Shown here in pieces: positions 1-7,669 of a stretch of 64,000 nucleotides of DNA. The stretch lies in contig NZ_FOAZ01000019.1 of the NCBI RefSeq assembly GCF_900109465.1, positions 163,609 to 227,608 of the forward strand, given 5' to 3'. This DNA is from Streptacidiphilus jiangxiensis. GTDB lineage: Bacteria > Actinomycetota > Actinomycetes > Streptomycetales > Streptomycetaceae. The stretch's first letter is position 1, and every line of letters starts with the position of its first letter. A program made the translations under genes and the position numbers. Below the pieces are notes generated by a model. It was not told where the DNA came from and did no database searches. It saw only the letters and a program-made list of their open reading frames with translations.

Positions 1-326
1 CAGTGTGGTGCGAGGGGCGCCTTCCCCAGCGTTCTCGCGCCAGCATGGTGACGGTGTGTCCGGTTTGTTGTGCTTGTTCCCGCTATGGGCTGACGACTAC
101 CCCGCACCGGCTGCGATAAACACACGCGAGACTGGACCCTTGAGCAGAAACGGTACCGCTCCCCCGCCCCGACAGGGCGGCTGTCCAGCACAACCACCCG
201 GACGGCACGCCGATCCGCCCGAGTGGTCGCACTCTCACTGACCGATCGTCAGACTTATGGGCCGGTCAGCCCAACCGGCCAGCCCGACCGGCCAGCCCGA
301 CCGGCCAGCCCGAGCGGCCCGCCCGC
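1..326. other. Intergenic region at window start
   Basis: No convincing gene is visible here. An open frame over roughly positions 5-241 on the plus strand has no recognisable domain, no good ribosome binding site and reads like low-complexity noise. The right end holds four 13-bp tandem repeats, listed separately, just downstream of the stop codon of the minus-strand reductase. Whatever gene lies to the left is outside the window. Confidence 0.6.
262..313. repeat. Four 13-bp tandem repeats
   Basis: Units are CCGGTCAGCCCAA, then three exact copies of CCGGCCAGCCCGA, followed by a decayed partial copy running into the stop codon of the MDR reductase. They lie just past the 3' end of that gene. 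They look like slippage-type repeats; no role is evident. Confidence 0.85.
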
Positions 327-1349
327 TCAGCCGACGTGAACCAGCATCTTGCCGGTGTTCGCCCCGCGCAGCAGGCCGAGGAAGGCGTCGACGGCGTTGT
401 CGAAGCCGTCGACCACCGTCTCCTCGAAGCGCAGCCTGCCATCGCGCAGCCAGCCGCCGACCTCGGTGACGAACTCGCGCTGGAGGTCGTAGTGGTCGCC
501 GACGAGCATGCCCTGGAGGGTGAGGCGCTTGCCGATCACCGTGGCGAGGTTGCGCGGCGCAGCCGGCGGGGTGGTGTCGTTGTACTGGGCGATGGCCCCG
601 CACAGCACCGCGCGGCCGTGCACGTGGAGCGCGCCGATCGCCGCCTCCAGATGCTCGCCGCCGACGTTGTCGAAGTAGACGTCGATGCCCTCGGGAGCGG
701 CCTTGGCCAGCTGGCCGACCACGTCGCCGTTCTTGTAGTTGAAGGCGGCGTCGAAGCCGTACTCCTCGACCAGCTTGCGGACCTTCTCGTCCGAGCCGGC
801 GCTGCCGACGACCAGCGAGGCGCCGCGGAGCTTGGCCACCTGTCCGACGACGCTGCCGACAGCCCCCGCGGCGCCGGAGACGAAGACGGCGTCGCCCTCC
901 TGGAACCGGCCGACCCGCAGCAGACCGGCGTAGGCGGTCAGGCCCGGCATGCCGAGCACGCCGAGGTAGGCCTGGAGCGGTGCCGCGCCCGCGTCCACCT
1001 TGAAGGCCTGGTCGGCGGGCACGTCGGCGTACTCGCGCCAACCGAGCCCGTGCAGCACCGCGTCGCCGGGCTCGAAGCCCTCGGCCGCGGAGGCGACCAC
1101 GCGCCCGACCGCGCCGCCGTGCATGGCCTCGCCCAGCGCGTACGGCGGAGCGTAGGACTTGGCGTCGTTCATCCGGCCCCGCATGTAGGGGTCGACGGAA
1201 AGGTACTCGTTGCGAACCAGGATCCGGCCCGGCGCGGGGGCCGTGACGGGGGCCTCGACGAGGGCGAAGTCGGCAGGGGTCGGCCAGCCCTGCGGGCGGG
1301 CGACCAGGTGCCACTCGCGACCGGTGGCGGGAAGGCTCTGCTGGGCCAT
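327..1349 (-). CDS. NADP-dependent MDR-family oxidoreductase
   Basis: A 340-residue medium-chain dehydrogenase/reductase of the zinc-free, leukotriene-B4-dehydrogenase/curcumin-reductase type, expected to reduce the C=C bond of alpha,beta-unsaturated carbonyls with NADPH. The nucleotide-binding loop reads AAGAVGS at about residues 160-166, and the N-terminal part carries the family's SVDPYMRGRM stretch at 51-60. There is no cysteine/histidine zinc-binding set. I chose the ATG at 1349 (MAQQSLPATG) because the open frame's further 13 upstream codons run into the intergenic region. It is divergent from a MarR regulator 93 bp away, with a perfect 12-bp palindrome between them, so the regulator probably controls this gene, perhaps in response to an electrophile. 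The physiological substrate cannot be read from sequence. Confidence 0.88.
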   Translation of the reverse strand: MAQQSLPATGREWHLVARPQGWPTPADFALVEAPVTAPAPGRILVRNEYLSVDPYMRGRMNDAKSYAPPYALGEAMHGGAVGRVVASAAEGFEPGDAVLHGLGWREYADVPADQAFKVDAGAAPLQAYLGVLGMPGLTAYAGLLRVGRFQEGDAVFVSGAAGAVGSVVGQVAKLRGASLVVGSAGSDEKVRKLVEEYGFDAAFNYKNGDVVGQLAKAAPEGIDVYFDNVGGEHLEAAIGALHVHGRAVLCGAIAQYNDTTPPAAPRNLATVIGKRLTLQGMLVGDHYDLQREFVTEVGGWLRDGRLRFEETVVDGFDNAVDAFLGLLRGANTGKMLVHVG

Positions 1350-1403
1350 GGCGTGATCACTTTCGACGTGGAACGTTGACCTACTCAAGTAACGGTGACC
1401 GGA

Positions 1404-1415
1404 AAGGTTAACCTT
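1404..1415. promoter_or_regulatory. Palindrome AAGGTTAACCTT, candidate MarR operator
   Basis: A perfect 12-bp palindrome in the 93-bp gap between the divergent reductase and MarR genes, 27 bp upstream of the MarR ATG. MarR proteins usually bind such dyads in divergent promoters and repress both genes. A -10-like TAGCCT ends 7 bp before the MarR ATG, so that mRNA may be leaderless. Confidence 0.6.
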
Positions 1416-1442
1416 GTCAAATATTCAGGTAGCCTGGATGCC

Positions 1443-1889
1443 ATGCACGAGGAACAGGAACAGCCGGATCCGCTGACGCCTGAGGTCGTCGACCTGATGG
1501 CCGCACTGGTGGGCGTCTTCCACAAGGAGTACGAGGAAGCCGCGGCTGCCCGCTCGCTCACCGGCGCCCAAGCCAAGGTGCTCGGTCTGCTGCGCCGCGG
1601 GCCGATGCCGATGCGCCAGATCGCCCAGACGCTCAGCTGCGAGCCCTCCAACATCACCGGCATCGTCGACCGCCTGGAGGCCCGCGGACTGGTCGAACGG
1701 CAGCCGGACCCCGAGGACCGCCGGGTCAAGCGTGTGGTCACCACCGAGACCGGCAGCGCCGCGACCTCCGAACTGCGCGCCTCGCTCAACTTCGCCCGCG
1801 AGCCGCTGGCCGCGCTCAGCGGAGAGGAGCGGCTCCAGCTCCGGGATCTTCTGCAGCGGATGCTCGACCACGCACGCCGTCAGGACTGA
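1443..1889 (+). CDS. MarR-family transcriptional regulator
   Basis: A 148-residue winged-helix regulator. The recognition region reads MPMRQIAQTLSCEPSNITGI followed by VDRLEARGLVERQPDPEDRR, the typical MarR helix-turn-helix and wing with the conserved D-x-R. The start at 1443 (MHEEQEQPDP) is preferred over an in-frame ATG at 1395 because the latter would cover the palindromic operator and promoter. It is divergently transcribed from the MDR reductase, which is its likely target together with itself. A GC-rich hairpin follows at 1951-1976. The ligand is unknown; phenolics or electrophiles are typical for such pairs. Confidence 0.9.
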   Translation: MHEEQEQPDPLTPEVVDLMAALVGVFHKEYEEAAAARSLTGAQAKVLGLLRRGPMPMRQIAQTLSCEPSNITGIVDRLEARGLVERQPDPEDRRVKRVVTTETGSAATSELRASLNFAREPLAALSGEERLQLRDLLQRMLDHARRQD

Positions 1890-1950
1890 TCCCACTCCTG
1901 AAGGATGGAACCCACCGCGCACGGACGGCGTCTCACCAGCTATGCTGCGG

Positions 1951-1976
1951 CGAGCGGCCCTTTACGGGGCCGCTCG
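1951..1976 (+). terminator. Hairpin downstream of MarR gene
   Basis: CGAGCGGCCC pairs perfectly with GGGCCGCTCG (10 bp) around loop TTTACG, 61 bp after the MarR stop codon and before the tRNA gene. There is no U-tract, common for actinomycete terminators. Confidence 0.6.
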
Positions 1977-2008
1977 TGCTGGTGTTCCAAGAATCGTTCC
2001 AGAATCGA

Positions 2009-2082
<74 letters not shown>

Positions 2083-2104
2083 CTTCCTTCGAGGTACGTT
2101 AGCG

Positions 2105-2141
2105 AAAACGCTCCGTGGTGCCTGCACCACGGAGCGTTTTT
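2105..2141 (+). terminator. Strong intrinsic terminator after the tRNA
   Basis: A 16-bp perfect stem (2105-2120 with 2125-2140) containing ACGCTCCGTGGTG, loop CCTG, ending in a TTTTT run. It terminates the tRNA transcript on the plus strand. The A-run on the left means it could also work on the minus strand, where the convergent GH30 gene ends at 2215. Confidence 0.9.
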
Positions 2142-2214
2142 CACTCGAACGGGGACACTCAGGGATGAGTGATCAGCAGCGCATACCCGGAGGTGGCCGG
2201 CGCGCCGGCCGCGC

Positions 2215-4083
2215 TCAGGCCGGCAGGGTCCACTTCTGGTTGGCCGCTCCGGTGCAGTCCCAGATCTGCAGCCGGGTGCCGTTGGCCGAGCTCGGGCCGG
2301 TGGCATCCAGGCAGCGGCCCGACTGCGGGTTCAGCAGCGAGCCGTCCGACTGCGCCTGCCACTGCTGGGAGCCGGTGCCGTTGCAGTCGTACAGCTGGAT
2401 CTGGGTCCCGTTGGCCGTGCCGGCGGAGGTCACGTCCATGCACTTGCCGAGCGCCTGCAGCGAGCCGTCCGCGGCCACCGTCCATGACTGCGCGCTCGTG
2501 CCGTTGCAGTCGTAGAGCTGGACGGCCGTGCCGTTGGCGGTGTTCGCACCCGCCACGTCCACGCACTTGCCGCCGTAACCGGCGATCTGCCCGGTCGGCG
2601 CCGACGCGGCCGAGCCCGACCAGGTGAAGGTCGCGCTGGTCTGCGCGGGCAGGGTGTAGGTGAAGTGCTGGCCGCCCCAGTTGACCGTGAACGGCTCGCT
2701 GCCGCCGGTGGCGTTGTAGGCGACGACGGCCTTGGAGCCGTCCGGGTTCAGCCAGGCCACGTTCGGGACCGCGGTGCTGGCGGTCGAATCGATCCGGTAG
2801 GCGCCGGGCTTGACGAACTTGGTCAGCTGGCCCAGGTCGTAGTACTCGATGTTGTAGTCCACCTGCCCGCTGCGCGCGTCCCCGTTGTGCACGGTGATCA
2901 GGCCGGTGCAGGTGCCGCAGCCGCCGTTGTGCGGGCCCATGTTCTGATCGACCGCCAGCGACCACTTGACCACCGACTTACCCCAGTTGCGGGTGTAGTC
3001 GACGATGTTCTGCATGTCCTCCTGCTGCTGGTCGGCGATCCAGGTGCCGCCGGAGTGCTCGGTGTCGAAGGCGTCCACGTTCGGGTACTGGTTGTGGACG
3101 GTCGTCTGCTCGGTCGGGTCGCCGCTGTAGCCGTGCCAGGCGATGCCGCCGAACAGCGGGTCGTTGCGGACCGTCGCGTCGTTGACGGTCTGGGCGGCGT
3201 AGTTGTCGTAGCTGTCCCAGTTCCAGTCCAGCGCCAGGACCTTGGTGGTCAGCCCGGCCGCGTGGAAGGCCGGCAGCAGGTCGGTGCCGGTGAAGTAGTC
3301 GAGCCCGTTGGCGTTCCACTGCATCGAGGGGTAGCCGGAGCAGCAGGTGGGCTCGTTCTGGGCGGAGACGTAGTCGATGTGCACGCCCTGCGCCTGGTAG
3401 GCCTGGATGTACTTGACGAAGTACTGCGCGTAGGCGGCGTAGTACTGGGACTGGAGCCAGCCCTGACTGTAGGCGCCGCTGTCCTTCATCCACGGCGGGG
3501 CGGTCCACGGCGTGCCCATCACCTTGAGGTTCGGGTTGAGCTGCTCGGCCTGCTTGGTGAGCGGCAGCACGTCCGCGAGGTCGTGGGCGATGGAGAAGTT
3601 CGCGAGCGTGGGGTCGCTCTGCCCGCTGGGCATGTCGTCGTAGGTGTAGTTGTAGCGGGCCAGGTCCGAGGCGCCCATGGGATTGCGCAGGAAGTCCAGG
3701 CCGATGCCGTTGACGGGGTCGAACAGGTTGGTCATCACGGCGTTGCGCGTGGCCGTGCTGAGCGCGCCGCTGCTGTTCATCAGCCAGGCGGCGGTGTCGG
3801 TGAACGAGGCACCCGCGCCGGTGAACTGCTGGTAGCGGGTGCCGTCGTTCACGGCGACGGTGGCCCCGGTACTGCCGGAGCCGGAGGAGAAGGAGATCGG
3901 CGTCTGCTGCTGCAGACCCCGGGTGACGGTCCGTCCGGCGGAGTCGGACGTGGTGGTCAGCCAGATGTTCACCGTCGGTCCCGCGGCCGCGTGGGCGAGG
4001 GGGGTGACGGGCGAGGCGAACAGCAGACCGGTGGCCACCGTCAGGGCTCCGCAGAACCGGACGGGGAGGAGCTTGCGCCGCAT
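2215..4083 (-). CDS. Secreted GH30-family glycoside hydrolase with ricin-type carbohydrate-binding module
   Basis: A 622-residue exported enzyme. Residues 1-33 are a signal peptide ending at AHA-AA. The catalytic (beta/alpha)8 domain and beta-sandwich span about 35-490. The acid/base glutamate is E244 in SAQNEP and the nucleophile is E342 in DTEHSG, the standard GH30 pair. A beta-trefoil ricin-type lectin module covers about 499-622 with three repeats containing GKCVDV, GKCMDV or GRCLDA and QxW. GH30 members cleave beta-glucosyl, beta-1,6-glucan, xylan or galactan links; the exact substrate is not readable. It stands alone, divergent from a LysR gene, with a DasR-like operator and a LacI-type dyad upstream, suggesting induction by amino sugars or cell-wall glycans and carbon control. 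Confidence 0.93.
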   Translation of the reverse strand: MRRKLLPVRFCGALTVATGLLFASPVTPLAHAAAGPTVNIWLTTTSDSAGRTVTRGLQQQTPISFSSGSGSTGATVAVNDGTRYQQFTGAGASFTDTAAWLMNSSGALSTATRNAVMTNLFDPVNGIGLDFLRNPMGASDLARYNYTYDDMPSGQSDPTLANFSIAHDLADVLPLTKQAEQLNPNLKVMGTPWTAPPWMKDSGAYSQGWLQSQYYAAYAQYFVKYIQAYQAQGVHIDYVSAQNEPTCCSGYPSMQWNANGLDYFTGTDLLPAFHAAGLTTKVLALDWNWDSYDNYAAQTVNDATVRNDPLFGGIAWHGYSGDPTEQTTVHNQYPNVDAFDTEHSGGTWIADQQQEDMQNIVDYTRNWGKSVVKWSLAVDQNMGPHNGGCGTCTGLITVHNGDARSGQVDYNIEYYDLGQLTKFVKPGAYRIDSTASTAVPNVAWLNPDGSKAVVAYNATGGSEPFTVNWGGQHFTYTLPAQTSATFTWSGSAASAPTGQIAGYGGKCVDVAGANTANGTAVQLYDCNGTSAQSWTVAADGSLQALGKCMDVTSAGTANGTQIQLYDCNGTGSQQWQAQSDGSLLNPQSGRCLDATGPSSANGTRLQIWDCTGAANQKWTLPA

Positions 4084-4138
4084 GGGCTCAGTCCTTCGCG
4101 TGGGGGCGGGTGGGACGCCGCCGCATTCAACTCCCGTA

Positions 4139-4149
4139 TGGTCTAGACC
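4139..4149. promoter_or_regulatory. DasR-like operator (dre core TGGTCTAGACC)
   Basis: TGGTCTAGACC is the 11-bp core of the DasR-responsive element consensus (A-N-TGGTCTAGACCA-N-T), 55 bp upstream of the GH30 start. A minus-strand TTGACG (4149-4154) overlapping it could be the -35. DasR is the GntR-family repressor of chitin and N-acetylglucosamine genes in Streptomyces. The flanks deviate from consensus, so binding would need testing. Confidence 0.65.
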
Positions 4150-4161
4150 GTCAAGGCCTAC

Positions 4162-4173
4162 GAGAACGCTCTC
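4162..4173. promoter_or_regulatory. LacI-type dyad GAGAACGCTCTC
   Basis: A near-perfect dyad with a central CG, the hallmark of LacI-family operators, 13 bp from the DasR-like site and upstream of the GH30 gene. It may give a second sugar-responsive control. No LacI gene is adjacent, so the cognate repressor would be elsewhere. Confidence 0.45.
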
Positions 4174-4335
4174 TTGACTTCACTCGTCGAAGTGCAGGTC
4201 GGGACGGATGCGCTGCGGTCGGGCCGAGCGGCTCCATTTGATGAACTGTCATGGTCTGCATCGACCCGGCGTGGCGGATGACGTCCGCAGCGGCGCACGT
4301 ACCATCGGGGCAACCGAACGATCGGGGGATCCGCC

Positions 4336-5232
4336 GTGGAACTGCGTCAGCTCCGTGTCTTCGAGGCCGTGGTCGCGCATCGGACCGTGACGGACGCGGC
4401 TGCCGCACTCGGGCTCGCCCCGTCCTCGGTGTCCGAGCAGATCCGGGCGCTGGAGCAGTCCTTCGACGTCGCCCTGTTCGTCCGCGCGCCGCGCGGGATG
4501 ACGCTGACGCCCGCCGGACGGCGCCTGCTCCCCTGGGCGCGCAGACTGCTCGGCGGCGCGGAGGAGGCACGGCAGGAGGTCGTGACCGATCGCCCCGAGC
4601 TGCGACTCGGAACGCTGGAGACGATCGCCGCGACGCACGCGCCGGGCATGCTGGCCCGCTTCGCGCAGCGCCGGCCCGACGTGAGGGTCGCGCTGCACAC
4701 GGACGCCGCGCGGGACGGGCTGCTGGGGGCCGTCGCCGCCGGGGCCCTGGAGGCGGCGATGATCCTGGACATCGCCGGCCCCCTGGGCGAGCTCGGCTTC
4801 GTGCTGCCGCCGGTACCGCTGGACCACCTCGACCTGGAGGAGGTGCCGCTGGCCCTGGTCGCCGCGCCGGACCACCCGCTGGGCGGGATCACCGAGCTGT
4901 CCCGCGCCGACCTGCGTGGCCGGCCGCTGCTGGTGGACGGCCCGGCCTGCTCGTTCCACCTGGCCGGGGAACGGCTGCTGGGCGGCGAGGTCGAGCGGGT
5001 CCGGGCCGGGGGTGTCGCGGTCACCCGCGCGTGCGCGGAACGCGGGCTGGGGATGGCCGTGCTGCCGGAGTTCGCCGTCCGGGAGGAGCTCGCCTCCGGC
5101 GCGCTGGTCCGGCTGCCGCTGCCGGGACCCCGCGGCGGGGACGCGTTCCCGCTGCGGGTGCGCGTCGTGTGGCGCGCGGACCGGGAGGCGCTACCCGGCC
5201 TGCGCGCGATGCTCCACGCGATCGCCGTCTGA
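4336..5232 (+). CDS. LysR-family transcriptional regulator
   Basis: A 298-residue LysR protein. The N-terminal helix-turn-helix (residues 1-60) reads LRVFEAVVAHRTVTDAAAAL followed by GLAPSSVSEQIRALE; the rest is the substrate-binding domain. The start is GTG at 4336. It is divergent from the GH30 gene and convergent with a dienelactone-hydrolase-like gene 42 bp away. LysR regulators usually act on the divergent neighbour, but here that promoter already carries DasR- and LacI-like sites, so the target is uncertain. Confidence 0.9.
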   Translation: MELRQLRVFEAVVAHRTVTDAAAALGLAPSSVSEQIRALEQSFDVALFVRAPRGMTLTPAGRRLLPWARRLLGGAEEARQEVVTDRPELRLGTLETIAATHAPGMLARFAQRRPDVRVALHTDAARDGLLGAVAAGALEAAMILDIAGPLGELGFVLPPVPLDHLDLEEVPLALVAAPDHPLGGITELSRADLRGRPLLVDGPACSFHLAGERLLGGEVERVRAGGVAVTRACAERGLGMAVLPEFAVREELASGALVRLPLPGPRGGDAFPLRVRVVWRADREALPGLRAMLHAIAV

Positions 5233-5274
5233 GCCGCTCGGGGCGGCTCCGGACCGGTCACGCGCCGCGGTCGG

Positions 5275-6018
5275 TCACTTGCCGCGCAGCCACGCCTCGA
5301 TCCGCTCGTGCGCGTCCGCCGCGGCGGGCGACTCGTCGCGCAGGAAGCTGTGCCCGGCGCCGGGGTAGGCGACGAACGCGTGCCGCGGACCCGCGGCCTC
5401 CAACGCGGCGGCGATCTCGCGCTGCTCCTCGGGGCCGATGACGTGGTCGTCGGCGCCGACCAGGTAGAGCAGCCGACCGGAGATCCTGGGGGTGAACGAC
5501 AGCGTCGGCTCCGGGCCGGTGACCTGCAGGTCGGGGTTGCCGGTGAGCCAGCCGCCGTAGCAGACGACCGCGTTGGGGATGTCCAGGGCCGTCGCGGCCA
5601 GGTAGGTGAGGTGTCCGCCGGCGCTCAGGCCGAGCATGCCCGCCAGACGGACACCGCGGGCGTCGAGCGCGGCGAGGGCGGCGGAGACGTCGGCGAGGAC
5701 GTCCGTGCGGGTCAGCTGCGGCAGCAGCTCGAAGCCGCGGGTCCGGCCGGAGGCGTCGTGCGGCAGATCGGCACCGGGCTGGACCCGGTGGTAGAAGTCG
5801 GGCGCGAGGGCGGTGAAGCCGCGCCGGGCCAGGTCGTCGCAGATGCCGCGGACGTGGGCGTCGACGCCGAACAGCTCCATCGCGACGATCACACCCGGGT
5901 GCTCCCCAGGCCCGGTCGGCCGGGCCAGGTAGCCGCCCATCGGCGAGCCGCCCGGAACGGGCATCTCGATGCGGTCGGTGGTGATGGCGGTGACAGCGGT
6001 GGTGTCCTCGGAGGTCAT
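5275..6018 (-). CDS. Dienelactone-hydrolase family alpha/beta hydrolase
   Basis: A 247-residue alpha/beta hydrolase of the DLH family, which opens lactones or cleaves esters in aromatic catabolism and related pathways. The nucleophile elbow is GLSAGG with S132, where classical DLH has cysteine (G-x-C-x-G-G). The remaining triad is an Asp in GADD (190-191) and H223 in GAGHSF. MELFG near residue 48 corresponds to the conserved Glu region of the family. It is preceded by a 12-bp inverted repeat at 6064-6095 and is convergent with LysR. The serine points to a general esterase rather than a true dienelactone hydrolase. Confidence 0.85.
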   Translation of the reverse strand: MTSEDTTAVTAITTDRIEMPVPGGSPMGGYLARPTGPGEHPGVIVAMELFGVDAHVRGICDDLARRGFTALAPDFYHRVQPGADLPHDASGRTRGFELLPQLTRTDVLADVSAALAALDARGVRLAGMLGLSAGGHLTYLAATALDIPNAVVCYGGWLTGNPDLQVTGPEPTLSFTPRISGRLLYLVGADDHVIGPEEQREIAAALEAAGPRHAFVAYPGAGHSFLRDESPAAADAHERIEAWLRGK

Positions 6019-6063
6019 GCTCCGAACCTAGGCCGCACGGGAGATGCCAACCAGTGGGCCTTC

Positions 6064-6095
6064 ATCCCGGTACCAAGGGCACCTGGTACCGGGAT
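6064..6095. repeat. Perfect 12-bp inverted repeat upstream of the DLH-like gene
   Basis: ATCCCGGTACCA (6064-6075) and TGGTACCGGGAT (6084-6095) are exact reverse complements around an 8-nt spacer. The dyad is 46 bp upstream of the DLH-like start and 16 bp downstream of the HdeD stop. It can serve as operator, terminator or both. The CTGGTACC half resembles the palindrome near 30548. Confidence 0.7.
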
Positions 6096-6110
6096 CGGCC
6101 TTGACCCGGC

Positions 6111-6695
6111 TCAGACGCCCTGCGGGATCGCCTTCGCGCGGCTGCGGAACTGCAGGCCCGTGACGATCTCGACCACACCCATCACCAGCAGCCAGATCCC
6201 GGTGAAGACGGTGAGGACCGCGATCGAGTGGAACGGCCAGACCAGCACGACGATCCCGCCGATCGCGGTGATCACACCCGCGAAGATCTGCCAGCCGCGG
6301 GCCGGCATGTACGGGTCGGAAGCGGCGGCCACGGTGTGCGTGATACCCCGGAAGAGCCAGCCGATGCCGATCCACAGCGCCAGCAGCAGGATCGACTCCA
6401 GCGCGCCGCGGAAGCAGAACAGGCCCAGCAGGATCGACAGCGCGCCGCTGATGAAGGCCATCACCCGCAGCGCGGTCGACACGTGCGTGCCGAAGGCCGC
6501 GACCAGCTGGAAGATACCGGCGAGCACCAGGTACACGCCGAAGAGCACGCCGACGACGGTGAGCGTGGCCTTGGGCCAGACCAGCACCGCGACACCGAGC
6601 AACAGGGTGAGGACGCCCAGCACCAGCACGATCTGCCACGCACTGCGGGCGAGCTGCTGCAACGGGCCGGGAAGGGGTTCCGTCATCTGGTCCAT
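6111..6695 (-). CDS. HdeD-family (DUF308) membrane protein
   Basis: A 194-residue protein with about six hydrophobic membrane segments, beginning WQIVLVLGVLTLLLGVAVLV and ending in a basic tail. The pattern of paired helices with short loops matches the HdeD/DUF308 family (acid-resistance membrane protein in E. coli; function in actinomycetes unknown). The ATG at 6695 is chosen; longer in-frame versions would overlap the tRNA-Asn gene just upstream. No clear regulatory link to the neighbours. Confidence 0.85.
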   Translation of the reverse strand: MDQMTEPLPGPLQQLARSAWQIVLVLGVLTLLLGVAVLVWPKATLTVVGVLFGVYLVLAGIFQLVAAFGTHVSTALRVMAFISGALSILLGLFCFRGALESILLLALWIGIGWLFRGITHTVAAASDPYMPARGWQIFAGVITAIGGIVVLVWPFHSIAVLTVFTGIWLLVMGVVEIVTGLQFRSRAKAIPQGV

Positions 6696-6743
6696 GAGGA
6701 CCAGGATCGGAGGCAAACGCGCGGACCGCGCGCCGAGAGGAGG

Positions 6744-6816
6744 CTCCCCCAATTGGACTCGAACCAATAACCTGCCGATTAACAGTCGGCTGCTCTGCCA
6801 ATTGAGCTATGGGGGA
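6744..6816 (-). tRNA. tRNA-Asn (GTT), copy 1
   Basis: A 73-nt cloverleaf on the minus strand with acceptor TCCCCCA/TGGGGGA, discriminator G, anticodon GTT in loop CTGTTAA and a T arm with GGTTCGAGTCC. CCA is not encoded. It is identical to the second copy 29 bp upstream, so the two are probably co-transcribed. Confidence 0.96.
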
Positions 6817-6845
6817 CTGCACTTGGGTACAAGAATCGTACCGCG

Positions 6846-6918
6846 CTCCCCCAATTGGACTCGAACCAATAACCTGCCGATTAACAGTCGGCTGCTCTGC
6901 CAATTGAGCTATGGGGGA
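6846..6918 (-). tRNA. tRNA-Asn (GTT), copy 2
   Basis: Identical in all 73 nt to the copy at 6744-6816, again GTT anticodon and no encoded CCA. A tandem duplication of the Asn tRNA is usual in streptomycetes. Confidence 0.96.
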
Positions 6919-7158
6919 TCGTCTGTCGCCGCCTGCGTCACTCCGGCGGACCGGCGCGGCGCTTGCTGCGGGTCATACATTAGCGCACGTGGGGGGGTGC
7001 TCCGCCAATCCGTTGCGGTTCGGGGCCCTCGGCGACGGGTAGTCGCCTTTGACGGGGCTCTCGCCGTCACCCGGCGGCGCGCCGAACGAGCAGGTCCGCG
7101 CCGCCGCGCCTAGGCTCCATCCCGGCGGCAGAGCCACTGAGCAGAAGGGCGGAGGGGT

Positions 7159-7452
7159 ATGCGCAAGCTCACTTTCCTGGCGGGCCTGGCCATCGGCTAC
7201 GTGCTGGGCACCCGCGCCGGACGGGAGCGCTACGAACAGCTGCGTCAGGCGGCGCGGGACCTCTCGCAGACGCAGGCGGTCCAGTCGGCGACCCGCAACG
7301 CGAAGTCCGCGGCGGGCAGCGCGGCGTCCAAGGCGGGCCAGGCCGTCGCCGACAAGGTCGGCGACCGCCTCCCGAACGCCGTCACCGACCGCATCCCGTA
7401 CCTGAACGGCCGCGGCACGACCCTCGACGACTGGGACAGCGCGCGGAGCTGA
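7159..7452 (+). CDS. Small YtxH-like protein
   Basis: A 97-residue protein starting MRKLTFLAGLAIGYVLGTRA, a short hydrophobic N-terminal segment with G-x-x-x-G spacing that matches YtxH-type proteins. It is followed by an Ala/Gln-rich amphipathic helix (about 30-75) and an acidic-basic tail. GGAGG lies a few bases before the ATG. It is probably a membrane-anchored stress-related coiled protein; the function is not established. It is followed by a degraded copy of the intergenic repeat. Confidence 0.8.
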   Translation: MRKLTFLAGLAIGYVLGTRAGRERYEQLRQAARDLSQTQAVQSATRNAKSAAGSAASKAGQAVADKVGDRLPNAVTDRIPYLNGRGTTLDDWDSARS

Positions 7453-7484
7453 TGCATCGCCCCTGCAGGTCGTTGCACTCCGCC

Positions 7485-7615
7485 CAGGGGCGCGAGGAAC
7501 GGCGCGAGGAACCCACCCGAGGCGGCTGGCCCTGCACGTTGAGGACCATCCGCACGCCGGTGGCCTGTCGCGCCCGCGCGGCGGAGCCGCACATCGGTAG
7601 AGCCTCGCGCCCCTG
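7485..7615 (+). repeat. Structured intergenic repeat, copy A (disrupted right arm)
   Basis: The left arm starts CAGGGGCGCGAGG and the right arm ends CCTCGCGCCCCTG. In the right arm the usual CAGTTC core is replaced by about 30 bp of GC-rich sequence. The inner part keeps GGCCCTG...GAGGACCATCCGC. The outer flanks keep TTGCACTCC on the left and GGTGCAGCTGAAC on the right, as in other copies. It lies between two tandem plus-strand genes. Confidence 0.85.
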
Positions 7616-7669
7616 AGCGGCTGTGCCACCTGAGATGGTGCAGCTGAACGTCCGCGCAAGGGTGGCGCG

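Noticed and set aside
5..241. Open frame at the window start
   Set aside because: Low-complexity, no domain, no ribosome site; most likely non-coding.
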